A stretch of 64,000 nt of DNA from Planctomycetota bacterium (GTDB lineage Bacteria > Planctomycetota > Phycisphaerae > WQYP01): NCBI GenBank assembly GCA_021790385.1, contig JAJYDW010000008.1, positions 20,225 through 84,224 of the forward strand, written 5' to 3'. Each line of letters opens with the position of its first letter. Positions within the stretch are counted from its first letter, which is position 1. Shown piece after piece: positions 1-10,275 of this stretch. The position numbers and the translations under genes are program-made. The notes beneath the pieces are model-generated. The model had not been told where the DNA came from. It was given only the letters and a program-made list of their open reading frames with translations, and did no database searches.

Positions 1-1018
<1,018 letters not shown>

Positions 1019-2014
1019 TTATGATTTTTTCCGGAGCGCAGGTCTGGCGGCAGCCGCCGGCTGGGGAGCGGTTTTTTCGCTGCGGCCGCTGGCGGGAGCC
1101 ATGGCCGACTGGGCGGACTCCGTCGCATAGCGTTTTTGGGCGAGCATCTTGAGGAATGCCTGCATTGCCGGGCCGGACCAGCGGTTGGATGCCAGAAGCT
1201 GGTGCAGTGGGCGCTGGATGCGACAATCCGCCAGCGGCAGAGATTTGAGCTGTCCGGAGGCAATTTCCAGTTGCACCGTCAGAGCGGAAACGATGGCCAC
1301 GCCGGCACCCGCCATCACCAGATGTTTGATGGCTTCAGGACTGGTAAGTTCCAGCTTCGGCTTAAGAGCCACGCCGGCGCGGCGCATGTGGCGTTCGATA
1401 ACCGCCCGGGTGCCCGAACCAGGTTCACGTAAAATCAGAGGCTCGGAGAGAAACTGTTTCAGGGTTACTTGCGGCAATTTCAGCAGGGGATGGCCCGGTG
1501 GAACAATGGCAATGAGTTCGTCGGTATAAAATACCGTGGCCCGCAGATGAGGATCTTCGGCAAATCCTTCGGTGAAGGCGATGTGCAGATCGCCGGCCAG
1601 CAGGGCCTGATGAATGACCTGCGTGTTGTCGATGCGAATCTGCACTTCAATGCGTGGATTGTGGCGGGAAAATTCGGCCACCAGCGGCGGTAACAAATAT
1701 GCGCCGATGGTGGTGCTGGCACCAATGGCGATGCGGCCACTGGTCAGGCCGCGCATATCAGTCATGGCGGCGGCGGCATTTTTTTCCAGGGCTTGAATCT
1801 GGGCTACATATTGCGAAAGAATGACCCCGGCCTGGGTGAGGCTGGTGCCCCGCGGCAGGCGATCGAGCAAACGCAACCCCAGCCTGGATTCCAATTCCGC
1901 CACCTGGCGGGACACCGCCGGCTGGCTGATTTCCAACGCCTCAGCAGCGCGGCTGAAGCTGCCTTTTTCCGCTACAGCCTGAAAGATCGCCAGATGGTTG
2001 CGGTTCAATTCCAT
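1019..2014 (-). CDS. LysR-family transcriptional regulator (YeiE-like)
   Basis: A DNA-binding regulator of 331 residues. The N-terminal winged helix-turn-helix covers about residues 4-62 (FSRAAEALEISQPAVSRQV is the HTH core). A periplasmic-binding-like effector domain follows (about 90-295), including LLREPGSGT-like ligand-site residues. The C-terminal tail of about 35 residues is rich in Ala, Pro, Ser and Lys and is probably disordered. It is divergent from a YeiH-type transporter gene. In enterobacteria yeiE (LysR) and yeiH are neighbours, so regulation of that transporter is the likely job. The effector cannot be read from sequence. Confidence 0.9.
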   Translation of the reverse strand: MELNRNHLAIFQAVAEKGSFSRAAEALEISQPAVSRQVAELESRLGLRLLDRLPRGTSLTQAGVILSQYVAQIQALEKNAAAAMTDMRGLTSGRIAIGASTTIGAYLLPPLVAEFSRHNPRIEVQIRIDNTQVIHQALLAGDLHIAFTEGFAEDPHLRATVFYTDELIAIVPPGHPLLKLPQVTLKQFLSEPLILREPGSGTRAVIERHMRRAGVALKPKLELTSPEAIKHLVMAGAGVAIVSALTVQLEIASGQLKSLPLADCRIQRPLHQLLASNRWSGPAMQAFLKMLAQKRYATESAQSAMAPASGRSEKTAPQPAAAARPALRKKS

Positions 2015-2133
2015 GCCATAATTTTACAGCATCGGCGATATAACTACAATGCCTTGGTGTAATGAACGGATAATGGGTACTCTTTGATCTTCGTCCGGGC
2101 AATAGTGCCTGGCCGATGTTTGGAGAATCCGTC
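2015..2133. promoter_or_regulatory. Divergent promoter region, lysR / yeiH-type gene
   Basis: This short gap separates two divergent genes, the usual place for a LysR-type regulator to bind. It is relatively AT-rich near the lysR start (TATAACTACAAT). I could not define a convincing T-N11-A operator or -35/-10 pair. The function is inferred from gene layout. Confidence 0.4.
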
Positions 2134-3234
2134 ATGTATCCACCGCCATTGCCGTCCGAGGAAGAACCGCTCCATTTACCCCCGCCGATGATCGGCCAGG
2201 ATACCGCGGTTAAAGAATATACAATGGGTACGGCCAGATCGTATTTCAAGCTGTGGTTTGAGCGCAGCGATGTGCTTCGGTCGCAACTACGCTGGGCTAT
2301 TTTTGCTCTGGCCATCGGCTGGTGCCTCACGGCGTGGGCCTCGCCGGCTCTGGCGCTGGCTTTGGGAATGGTCCTGGCGATTTCGATCGGCCATCCATTT
2401 CATCGGTTGGGCCATCGAACAGCGAAGGTTTTATTGCAGATATGCGTGATCCTGCTCGGCTTTACCATGAATCTGCATGCTGTGCTGCGTGCCGGCGCTG
2501 ACGGGGCAGTGTTTGCCGTCATCAGTATTGGCGTAACACTGTCTGCGGGCTATGCTTTGGGCCGCTGGCTGAAAATTGATCCGCATACGTCCATGCTCAT
2601 TTCGGTGGGAACGGCCATTTGCGGTGGTTCGGCGATCGCTGCGGTGGGCACCGTGATCGATGCGCAGGAGGAACAGATGACCGTGGCGATGGGAACCGTA
2701 TTTTTATTGAACGCTGTCGCCCTTTTTTTGTTTGTGCCTATTGGACACGGATTGGATCTAAGCCAGCACCAGTTTGGCGTGTGGGCGGGCATATCGATCC
2801 ACGATATTTCCTCGGTGGTGGCCGCGTGCAATCGGTATGGACCACTGGCCCTGACCACCGGCACGGCGGTAAAGCTCTCGCGGGCTTTATGGATTGTGCC
2901 GGTTTCGCTGGCGGTAGCGTGGATGGCCGGGCGGCAGCGCCGTGCCGCGGGTTCCAACACTGCCGGCCCCCGCCGGAAAATCCAGATTCCATGGTTCATT
3001 GGCTTGTTTTTGGTGGCCTGCGCGGCCAAGAGCTTTATACCGGGAATGCATGTCGTGGATCCGGCCATCAGTCGGATCAGCACGGTTGGCCTGACCATAA
3101 CACTTTTTCTAATCGGTGCGGGTTTATCGCGGCGCACGCTCGCCGCGGTAGGTTTCAAACCGCTGCTGCAGGGGGTATTGCTGTGGGCGCTCATCGGTGG
3201 ACTTACGTTGTTGGCGGTAACACAGTTGCGCTAG
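2134..3234 (+). CDS. YeiH/UPF0324 family membrane protein (putative sulfate exporter)
   Basis: A polytopic inner-membrane protein of 366 residues with about ten hydrophobic helices and the conserved UPF0324 stretches SVGTAICGGSAIAAV and FGVWAGISIHD, the latter followed by an SSVVAA segment. The family is annotated as putative sulfate exporters, but transport has rarely been shown. The start was chosen because GGAGAA lies 6 bases before this ATG; another in-frame ATG six codons upstream has no such site. About 50 hydrophilic, Pro-rich residues precede the first helix. The divergent LysR gene is its probable regulator. Confidence 0.88.
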   Translation: MYPPPLPSEEEPLHLPPPMIGQDTAVKEYTMGTARSYFKLWFERSDVLRSQLRWAIFALAIGWCLTAWASPALALALGMVLAISIGHPFHRLGHRTAKVLLQICVILLGFTMNLHAVLRAGADGAVFAVISIGVTLSAGYALGRWLKIDPHTSMLISVGTAICGGSAIAAVGTVIDAQEEQMTVAMGTVFLLNAVALFLFVPIGHGLDLSQHQFGVWAGISIHDISSVVAACNRYGPLALTTGTAVKLSRALWIVPVSLAVAWMAGRQRRAAGSNTAGPRRKIQIPWFIGLFLVACAAKSFIPGMHVVDPAISRISTVGLTITLFLIGAGLSRRTLAAVGFKPLLQGVLLWALIGGLTLLAVTQLR

Positions 3235-3270
3235 TTTTTGGGAAAGCGTTTTGGTGGCGCGTTGCCGTTG

Positions 3271-4329
3271 TTAATCATGGGCATTGGACAGCTTGGCGGA
3301 GCGGGCGGATGGAGACACCGGGTGAACATCCGCCCCGGGGGCCATTGCAGCGGTGGGGCCGGCGGCTGGAATGCCGGGTGAATTTGATTCTTCAGGTTTG
3401 GCAACCGGCGATGTTACGGGTGATCCATAGCGGGAGGAAACAATGCCGCCAAAGATGGCCAGCGTGAGTTCCACGGTAATTTGAAAAACCCGCGGCAAAG
3501 CCACGGCCACCACAATAAGCTCCGCCGAATGGACGATGGGCATTAAAAACAGGGCCTGCACCGCTTCGCGCACGCCCAGGCCGCCGGGAAACATGCTCAA
3601 CATGCCCAGGGTAACGGAAAGGCCAAAAATGCCGGACAGCCGAAAAAGTTCCAACGCCCCCACGCTATGCACGCAATGTATCGCCGACCAAAGCCCAAAG
3701 CCGCCGAAAAGCCAGGATGGCATGAACATCAGCACCGCGCAGGCCATGTCAAACTTGCGGAAATGACGGCTGGGCGGAATTGGACCACGTTTCATGGATT
3801 TAAGAGCGGCATTGACGATGCCAAAAAAAATCTTCGGATGAAATAACGTCAACAAAGCTGCAATCATCAGGCCGCACAAAAGTAGATACAGCGGATGGTC
3901 GCGGGCGATGAACATCAGGGCGATGGCCCCGACCAATCCGCCGGAAAGGCTGTACATGGCATTTTCGACCAGGGTGGAAAGCAGACACAATTCGCGTGAC
4001 ATGCCCAGGCGATGGGTGCGTTCAATACGCATCAGCACCAGCAGCACTTTGCCGGGGGCGTACTTGCCGGCCTGGCTGAAGGTATAGGCCCCCAGCAGGG
4101 GCAGAGTTTTGTTGCGGTCTCCCATGCGCCAGGCCAGCCAGCGCCAGGTGAGGGCATTGGTGGCCATGATACCTACAAAAGCCAGGCCGATCAGTGGAGC
4201 AAAGCTCCAATCTATATGTATGGGGTGGGAGCCTACGGTTTGCCAGGCCCCGCGCAGCTTGTAAAATACAAACAGAAACACCACCACCATAACGGTGAAT
4301 TTAAGGATGAAAACCAGACGTTTTTTCAC
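3271..4329 (-). CDS. Flippase-like / lysylphosphatidylglycerol synthase transmembrane-domain protein
   Basis: An integral membrane protein of about 352 residues with roughly eight helices, matching the LPG_synthase_TM (UPF0104) family. It has a Gly-rich FSQAGKYAPGKV loop and FGLSVTLGMLSMFPGGLGVREA, a segment typical of this family. It lacks the cytosolic aminoacyl-transfer domain of MprF, so it is probably a lipid-moving protein and not a lysyl transferase. A GTG start was preferred because GGAG sits 9 bases upstream; an in-frame GTG 22 codons earlier is possible. The C-terminal 45 residues are Pro/Ala/Ser-rich. Confidence 0.8.
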   Translation of the reverse strand: MKKRLVFILKFTVMVVVFLFVFYKLRGAWQTVGSHPIHIDWSFAPLIGLAFVGIMATNALTWRWLAWRMGDRNKTLPLLGAYTFSQAGKYAPGKVLLVLMRIERTHRLGMSRELCLLSTLVENAMYSLSGGLVGAIALMFIARDHPLYLLLCGLMIAALLTLFHPKIFFGIVNAALKSMKRGPIPPSRHFRKFDMACAVLMFMPSWLFGGFGLWSAIHCVHSVGALELFRLSGIFGLSVTLGMLSMFPGGLGVREAVQALFLMPIVHSAELIVVAVALPRVFQITVELTLAIFGGIVSSRYGSPVTSPVAKPEESNSPGIPAAGPTAAMAPGADVHPVSPSARSAKLSNAHD

Positions 4330-4673
4330 TGATGTAGGCTCCGGATTTTCCTGCGGGGTCAGCGGTGCGGGCTTTCGCCCGCAGCCCTCACGCACTGGTA
4401 ATGATAATGCCGACGCAGCGGCATGAATAGGAACCCGCAGAGGAAAATTCCCGCTGGAAAGCCAGTTCCATAATTACAACGCACAACCGGGCAGTTTGAT
4501 TGCTGATTTTAGAAATTCCGGCGCTGCAGCGATGGTCGGCAGAATAGCCGGGGCGTGAAGCGGATGTGGTTGACCATTTCCGCTTCCCACCGCAGAATGG
4601 AATTGCCGCGGCGGAGGGTAGCTTGGCGTGAGCTGATTCCCCGAGTGAAAAGCATTGTGCAAAGGTGAAGGCA
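4330..4673. other. Non-coding stretch upstream of glyA
   Basis: This gap lies between divergently transcribed genes. Small frames here read against the glyA start and show no protein-like features. It must contain the glyA promoter and that of the flippase-like gene, but I could not pick out a clear -35/-10 pair. Confidence 0.35.
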
Positions 4674-5933
4674 ATGAATCCGATAGAACAATCTGATCCC
4701 ATTTTGTGGCAGGCTATACAGCAGGAACAAAACCGACAGGATTCCACTCTGGAACTGATTGCCAGCGAAAATCATGTTTCTCCGGCGGTTCTGGCGGCTG
4801 CCGCCACACCGCTTACCAATAAATATGCGGAAGGTTACCCCGGCAAACGCTACTACGGCGGCTGCGAATTTATGGATGTGATTGAAAATCTGGCTCGCGA
4901 CCGGGCCAAAGCTCTTTTCGGCTGCGACCATGTTAACGTGCAGCCCCATTCCGGATCGCAGGCTAATCAGGCGGTATTTCTGGCGGCATTAAACCCCGGC
5001 GACACCATTCTGGGATTGCACCTGGACCATGGGGGCCATCTTACGCACGGCAAATCAGTGAATATATCGGGCAAATGGTTCAAGTCTGTTCATTACACCC
5101 TGGATCCGAAAACCGAACGCATCGACATGGCCAATGTGCAACGCATTGCCCGCGAGTGCAAGCCCAAACTTATTATTACTGGTGCGAGTGCCTACCCGCG
5201 TCTCTGGGATTTTGCGGCCTTTGCGGAGATTGCCCATGAAGTGGGGGCGGTGCAAATGGCGGATATCGCCCATTTTGCGGGCCTGGTGGCCACCGGCCTG
5301 CACCCGTCGCCGGTGCCGCACAGTGAATTTGTTACCACTACTACCCACAAAACACTGCGTGGGCCCCGTTCCGGCATGACCATGTGCAAGGCGGACTGGG
5401 CTAAAAAATTGGATTCCGCAGTATTTCCCGGGTTGCAGGGCGGGCCGCTGATGCACATTATCGCCGCGAAGGCCGCGGCCTTTGGCGAAGCGCAGCAACC
5501 GGCCTTCAAGGTTTACTGCCAGCAGATTCTCAAAAATGCCAAGGTCCTGGCTGAGGCGCTGATGGGCCATGGTTATCGGCTGGTTTCCGGGGGCACGGAT
5601 AATCATCTGATGCTGGTGGATTTACGGGCCAAAAGCCCGGACCTGACCGGTGCAGCGGTGGAATTATGGCTGCAAAATGCCGGCATTATCGTGAATAAAA
5701 ACATGGTACCCTTTGATACGCGCAAAGCCATAGAAACTTCCGGCATTCGCGTGGGGACTCCGGCGCTGACCACCCGCGGCCTTAAGGAGCCGGAGATGAA
5801 AAAAGTGGCCAACTGGTTTGACCGGGCGGCTTCCAGCGGCGGGGACGCCCAGGTGCTGGCGAAGGTACGTGCGGAGGTGACGGAATTTACCCGCAGTTAT
5901 CCGCTGCCGCACTTAACGTGCACGGCGTGTTAG
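4674..5933 (+). CDS. glyA: Serine hydroxymethyltransferase
   Basis: GlyA interconverts serine and glycine while loading tetrahydrofolate with a one-carbon unit, using pyridoxal phosphate in the cytoplasm. The protein has 419 residues, normal for the family. Visible landmarks are [42 protein letters not shown] and the PLP-lysine motif [14 protein letters not shown] with Lys226. The ATG was chosen because AAAGG lies 8 bases before it; a GTG three codons earlier has worse spacing. gcvP, which also handles glycine-derived carbon, lies 15 kb away on the same strand and is not in an operon with it. Confidence 0.97.
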   Translation: MNPIEQSDPILWQAIQQEQNRQDSTLELIASENHVSPAVLAAAATPLTNKYAEGYPGKRYYGGCEFMDVIENLARDRAKALFGCDHVNVQPHSGSQANQAVFLAALNPGDTILGLHLDHGGHLTHGKSVNISGKWFKSVHYTLDPKTERIDMANVQRIARECKPKLIITGASAYPRLWDFAAFAEIAHEVGAVQMADIAHFAGLVATGLHPSPVPHSEFVTTTTHKTLRGPRSGMTMCKADWAKKLDSAVFPGLQGGPLMHIIAAKAAAFGEAQQPAFKVYCQQILKNAKVLAEALMGHGYRLVSGGTDNHLMLVDLRAKSPDLTGAAVELWLQNAGIIVNKNMVPFDTRKAIETSGIRVGTPALTTRGLKEPEMKKVANWFDRAASSGGDAQVLAKVRAEVTEFTRSYPLPHLTCTAC

Positions 5934-6010
5934 CACGTGGCGGGAATGTTACTTGTCGGTGGAGCGCCGGCACACGGCGGATTGCAACGGCGGGCGGGCG
6001 GATCGGATGT

Positions 6011-6718
6011 TTATCTCGCAGCCATGATCCATCGCTGCCAAGGCTCTGGCAGTGCCGCGATCAGGTGTCCCGGCCAATTCCCCCATAGAACGCTGCGCAC
6101 CACCAGCACGGCTATAATTGCTCCCGCGGCCACATCCGCCGGATAATGGGCATGCCGGATCACCCGCTGGACCGCGGTATCCAGGGCCAGAAAATAAAAT
6201 AACGCCCGACCGCTGGGATAAAACCAGGAAAGGCCGGCGGTCAGCGCAAAAGCGCCGCTGGCATGGGCACTGGGAAACGACTGGTAAGTAGCCCCGCGCA
6301 AGAATCCATAAGCCGGTCCGAAAAATCCATAGACACCTTTCTCCAGCAACCAGGGACGTGCACGGCCGCAAAGTCCCTTGGTTAAATAGCAAACGCCCAC
6401 GGTACACAGGCAGGCGAGCGCCAAGGCGAAAGCCTTGCGTCTACCTTGACTATCCAGCAGTGCCACAGCGAGGATAACCAGCACGGAGCAGGCCCATTGG
6501 CCCCACTGCATGAGCATGGTCATCTCAAGATTGATATCAGATTTAAAAACGATGGGATGGTGGTACGCCAAAAGCGCCACGGACTTGTCAAAAACAAAGG
6601 CCAGCGCCAAGAGGACGGCGCAGACGAGAAGCTTACTCCAACGGGGCCAGGCAGAATCGAAATGAACCGGTGGTCGGCACCAGACCATGTCGCAGGTGTT
6701 GTCATCAATATCGTGCAT
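6011..6718 (-). CDS. PAP2-superfamily membrane phosphatase
   Basis: A 235-residue membrane phosphatase with about six helices and all three acid-phosphatase motifs: K114-x6-R121-P122, PSAH at 149-152 and R185-x5-H191-x3-D195. Such enzymes dephosphorylate lipid phosphates (phosphatidate or polyprenyl diphosphate) at the membrane. The substrate here is not determinable. GGAGG lies 9 bases before the start. It follows a HAD hydrolase gene with a 27-bp gap on the same strand, so the two are probably co-transcribed. It converges with glyA. Confidence 0.88.
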   Translation of the reverse strand: MHDIDDNTCDMVWCRPPVHFDSAWPRWSKLLVCAVLLALAFVFDKSVALLAYHHPIVFKSDINLEMTMLMQWGQWACSVLVILAVALLDSQGRRKAFALALACLCTVGVCYLTKGLCGRARPWLLEKGVYGFFGPAYGFLRGATYQSFPSAHASGAFALTAGLSWFYPSGRALFYFLALDTAVQRVIRHAHYPADVAAGAIIAVLVVRSVLWGNWPGHLIAALPEPWQRWIMAAR

Positions 6719-6745
6719 CTATGCGCACCTCCAATTGGCGGTTCT

Positions 6746-7471
6746 TCATTTGGTCAACAGGCTGGGCAAATCAGCGATCCGATGAATTACAAGATCAGCC
6801 TGATGCCGACGTGTTGTCTTCACCGCCGGTATAGCCGTCTTCCAGATCGTTCGCATGCCGACCCGACGGGCACCGCGGATATCTGTTTGCAGCCGATCAC
6901 CCACAAATGCCGCCCGTTCGGGTGTTACAGCCAGTTGTTGCAGCGCGGCGTCAAATATATTTCGATGGGGTTTTCGATAAAGCGTGGTCGAAGAATAAAT
7001 ACGTATAGGAAAGTATTGCAACAGCTTTTCCTGCTCCAGATGCTGATCCATGCAGTGTGCCGGTACGCACGTGTTGGAAACAATCGCCAGTTTAATACCC
7101 TGATCTTTGAGCTGGTCAAGGGTCGAAGCTACACCCGCATCCACATAGGCAAGTCTTACCACAGGCCGATACCACATCCACGCCAACGTCCGGTACTGAT
7201 CAGCCGGCACCGCAATTGAGCACCGTTGCAGTACCTGAATCATCACGTCCATGAAACTGAAATCTTTCCGGCATATGGCCGACCAGACGTACCGCTGTTT
7301 AAACGCCCGCTGATGAGCCAATCGATAGCGATGAAACCCCGGCAACTCCACGCCCAGTTGCTGCAGATGTGCATAGGTGCTCTGCGCCCCTTGAGCCAGC
7401 AGCGCGGCAACCCTCAGATGACGAAAATTCACCAGAGTTCCAGCGAGATCGAACAGCATCGCTTCTATCAC
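6746..7471 (-). CDS. HAD-superfamily hydrolase
   Basis: A cytoplasmic HAD phosphatase-like protein of 241 residues. Motif I is FDLAGT (Asp8), motif II IVSNT, motif III Lys in YRKPHRN, and motif IV FVGDRLQTDI. The residue two after the nucleophile is Ala10 instead of the usual Asp. Among known HADs, phosphonoacetaldehyde hydrolase has the same DxAGT pattern, because it does not use that Asp as acid/base. The cap domain, about residues 20-130, is helical. The GTG start has AAAGG 7 bases upstream. Whether this is a phosphonatase relative or a HAD with altered catalysis is open. Confidence 0.82.
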   Translation of the reverse strand: MIEAMLFDLAGTLVNFRHLRVAALLAQGAQSTYAHLQQLGVELPGFHRYRLAHQRAFKQRYVWSAICRKDFSFMDVMIQVLQRCSIAVPADQYRTLAWMWYRPVVRLAYVDAGVASTLDQLKDQGIKLAIVSNTCVPAHCMDQHLEQEKLLQYFPIRIYSSTTLYRKPHRNIFDAALQQLAVTPERAAFVGDRLQTDIRGARRVGMRTIWKTAIPAVKTTRRHQADLVIHRIADLPSLLTK

Positions 7472-7581
7472 ATGTTAACCTTTCCGTTATGCTCCGCGGC
7501 ACGGTGCCGGCCGTGCCGCCGGGGAGGTATCTTTTTCAACTGGGCTATAACGTCTCATGATGGAGCTGGACCTCAAACCCA

Positions 7582-8556
7582 TCAGTCGCCCACAGGCTCC
7601 AGTTCCACCTGTGGCTCTGTAGATTCCTGTTGTTCATCATGCGCCACATCGGTCGCAGATATGGTACCGGCCAGCGTCACATCAACCTTGGCCAGAGCAA
7701 GATAGGTAACCAGAATCAGGATTGTCAGCAGAAATGCCACACTGGTCCATACGGTACCAAGCCCGAAACCGCCGGCATCGTGCGGTTGGGACATCAGATC
7801 ACCCAGGGATGCGCCCAGCGGACGGGTAAGCACATAGGCGATCCAGAAAGCGGCGACGGCATTGAGCCGCCGGAGATAATAGGCCAAAGTTACTACGCCA
7901 ATGCCGCCGGCGAAAATCAGCAGGGAGTTAAAATAGCCCCAGCGTAGCGCCTCGGACAGAAAGTCGCCTCCCGATGTGCCCAAGGCGAATGTGGCCAGGA
8001 CGGTCAACCAATAAAATCCCTCACGTCGGGTGGTGAAGATGGTATGGATAGAAAGCGTCTTCTCGCGGGCGTACCAGGCGATGAAAGTGACCGCCAGAGC
8101 TGCGGCAAAAACCGGCGTGGACACCGTTAGAGGCACACCGAGATTGTCCACCAGATTGTCACTTAGGAGCGTTCCCACAATACTGATAAGCACAACGGAG
8201 AGCCAGTAGACCCCGGGAGCGTATCGCCTTGCCCGGAATTGATAGAACAGGGCCACCACCAGGACCGCGGCCATAACCACACCGGTCCAGGCCTCGCCCA
8301 GGTGCAAGGTCTCACTAAGCAGATCGGCAGCCGTTTCACCAACGGTTGTGGCCAGAATTTTAATGATCCAGAAGTAAATTGTAACTTCAGGCACCTTGTT
8401 GAGCATCCGGTGCTGCGTGTCTGGCGGTGTTTTGGTAACTGTTAAGGGCATGGATAAATCTCCAAAAGGCTGCAGGCCGTGCGGGGCACCATACCTCGCC
8501 GGCGACTCGACACCGCGAGTGCGCCGCAGCAAAAAATAAATATAGTCATCGAACAT
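7582..8556 (-). CDS. Multipass membrane protein of the COG4705/DUF347 type
   Basis: A multipass membrane protein with four related segments, each built around a pattern like KILATTVGETAADLLS, VLISIVGTLLSDNLVD, FALGTSGGDFLSEAL and VLTRPLGASLGDLMSQ. This four-fold repeat of Gly/Thr plus Asp is the hallmark of the COG4705 (DUF347) family, whose function is unknown. Two starts are plausible. This one has GGAGG 4 bases upstream and lies 20 bp after the preceding fragment. A second ATG at 8451 has GGAG 8 bases upstream and gives the more family-like N-terminus. The tail is acidic (Glu/Gln-rich). Confidence 0.8.
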   Translation of the reverse strand: MFDDYIYFLLRRTRGVESPARYGAPHGLQPFGDLSMPLTVTKTPPDTQHRMLNKVPEVTIYFWIIKILATTVGETAADLLSETLHLGEAWTGVVMAAVLVVALFYQFRARRYAPGVYWLSVVLISIVGTLLSDNLVDNLGVPLTVSTPVFAAALAVTFIAWYAREKTLSIHTIFTTRREGFYWLTVLATFALGTSGGDFLSEALRWGYFNSLLIFAGGIGVVTLAYYLRRLNAVAAFWIAYVLTRPLGASLGDLMSQPHDAGGFGLGTVWTSVAFLLTILILVTYLALAKVDVTLAGTISATDVAHDEQQESTEPQVELEPVGD

Positions 8557-8576
8557 GAAGCCTCCATGAAAGGCAA

Positions 8577-9025
8577 CTACGTTGTCTCCAAGGGAGATAT
8601 CGCCAGGCGCTTCCGGCGATAGTACACCTTGCTCACCGCGGAAATTGCGGTGATCGATATGATGCAGCTACCGGCTACATCGATGGTATGATGCACTCCA
8701 ACGTATACGCGGGCTGCCGCGACGAGCACCGCTAAAACCCACAGTGCACTGCCGAGCTTCCTGTTCCACACCATACCTATCATCGCGATGGCGGATATCA
8801 GCAGCGCGTGGTCAGAGGGAAATCCATTGTCAGGTACGTGGGGTATCAGTGGCGTGAAGTGCCCCACGACGAAAGGCCGCGGGTCATAGTAAAGCGAGCC
8901 GCCGGCAGAGCAAATCTCGCCGTACCCTACCAAGTTTTCCGTGGTTGCATGAGAAAGTAAATGCCGAGAATTATTAAAGGCACTATGAACAGGTATTCTG
9001 CACAGAATATGAAGAAAATGTTCAT
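8577..9025 (-). pseudogene. Disrupted BcrC-like PAP2 phosphatase (undecaprenyl-diphosphatase type)
   Basis: Two overlapping frames encode pieces of one protein. The upstream piece starts MNIFFIFCAEYLFIVP, the usual first helix of small undecaprenyl-diphosphatases, and stops after QPRKTW. The downstream piece, in another frame and with only a TTG start, carries the catalytic motifs YYDPRPFV, FPSDHA and R-x5-H-x3-D. The spacing between the two halves is about 15 residues shorter than expected, so a small deletion plus a frame change is likely. Translation of the second part alone would lack the first helices. It may be a decayed copy, since another PAP2 gene lies nearby. Confidence 0.6.
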
Positions 9026-9440
9026 GAGAGCGGTTATTTTTTTCCTTTCGCCTCCCGAAATTCGCGGGTGAACCCCGGCATCGCCGCCGTACAATCGGGC
9101 AGGCGGTAGTTCAATCAATCTACAAAGTGAAAATGAAACCGGCATGAAAGCTTCTCTTCGTCGTGTGCCACCTCTCCACTAATGTGTGCACTGCGGGCTG
9201 CACCCGGATTCCACGGGGCCTGCCGGCCTGTCCGGCCCCGATGCCAAATATCCTGGCAAGGTAACACGGTAGCATCCGCGCCGCAGATGTCGGCTACCGC
9301 TGTTGGCACGCAGTTCCGTCAACAAGGCCCCGCGTTTTCATCGTGCTTTCATGCGGGCGTATTACAATTTTTCCACGTGCGTGGAGCGGTGCCATGAGGA
9401 TGGTACCGTTCCGGTTCACGGTAACAGAGGAGACGTCCGC
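9026..9440. other. Intergenic region between the disrupted phosphatase and the amidase
   Basis: No convincing gene is visible; frames on either strand here read Cys- and Pro-rich and carry no motif. A short inverted repeat (CCGGCCTGTCCGG) sits in the middle. Because the flanking genes diverge, promoters for both probably lie here. An in-frame extension of the amidase upstream exists but has no start site as good as the one chosen. Confidence 0.35.
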
Positions 9441-10154
9441 ATGATGAATGAAGAGTACAACCGCACGAGTAAGATGGCTGACTGCCGGATGGGCAATGTT
9501 GGCCCATATTTTCGCCGAACCTTTCTCCGGCTGATCCAGCGACGGTGCTGGGCGCTGCTGCTGGGGTTATGCCTCGGTGGGGCTGCAGTGAGTCACGTTC
9601 CCGTGCCCCCATGTCGGGCAGTAATAATTGCGATTGATCCCGGACACGGCGGGCGTGATCCGGGGGCGGTCGGCTATGGTGTGAAAGAAAAGGATGTTAC
9701 CCTGGCGATCGGCAAAGAACTGGCCGTATTGATCGACCACCACAAGGGCATGCGCGCCGTTCTGACCCGCCGCGGCGACTATTACGTCGGGTTGGCTCAA
9801 CGCGACAGCATAGCCCGCCGTGCGGGTGCCGGCCTGTTTATTTCCATCCATTGCGATTCCGGCAAACCTCGCTGGGACTGGGCCACCGTCTATACACAAA
9901 AACGGGGCTCCATCGCCAAGGCTTCGGACCGGCTGGGGGACTACATCACCGCGGGACTACGGCATATAGAACATGCAGATCGCGACCGTACGGCGGACTT
10001 CGTGGTTCTGCGCGATTCGCGCGTCCCGGCCGTGCTGGTTGAAGTCGGCTACATTACCAACCCCCACCAGGCCCACCAGCTTGCCACCGTGGGTTTTCAG
10101 CACCGCCTGGCGCGGGCTATTTTTCGCGGTATACAACATTATTTATCGCGATGA
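9441..10154 (+). CDS. N-acetylmuramoyl-L-alanine amidase (Amidase_3)
   Basis: A zinc amidase of 237 residues that cleaves the bond between N-acetylmuramic acid and the stem peptide. One hydrophobic segment, about residues 36-52, is a signal or membrane anchor, so it acts outside the inner membrane. Zinc ligands are His69 (DPGHGGRDPGAVG), Glu83 and His137 (ISIHCDS); Glu201 (LVEVGYITN) is the catalytic acid. It has no cell-wall-binding repeats. The ATG was chosen because GAGGAG lies 8 bases upstream. It precedes a two-component system but there is a gap of about 120 bp with its own -10-like element. Confidence 0.92.
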   Translation: MMNEEYNRTSKMADCRMGNVGPYFRRTFLRLIQRRCWALLLGLCLGGAAVSHVPVPPCRAVIIAIDPGHGGRDPGAVGYGVKEKDVTLAIGKELAVLIDHHKGMRAVLTRRGDYYVGLAQRDSIARRAGAGLFISIHCDSGKPRWDWATVYTQKRGSIAKASDRLGDYITAGLRHIEHADRDRTADFVVLRDSRVPAVLVEVGYITNPHQAHQLATVGFQHRLARAIFRGIQHYLSR

Positions 10155-10216
10155 GAAACGCCATCCGGCGTAAAGAGATGGTGGAATATGTTTACCCGCT
10201 TTTTGCCCATAACAGA

Positions 10217-10222
10217 TATAAT
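10217..10222 (+). promoter_or_regulatory. Possible -10 element for the two-component operon
   Basis: A perfect TATAAT lies about 54 bases before the response-regulator start. The only -35-like hexamer nearby (TTTACC) is 20 bases upstream, longer than ideal, so this is only a candidate. Confidence 0.35.
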
Positions 10223-10275
10223 CAGGACTGGCTGCCGCCCACCCGCAGTTTGTGGTGCTGATTATGGAAGTGCCT

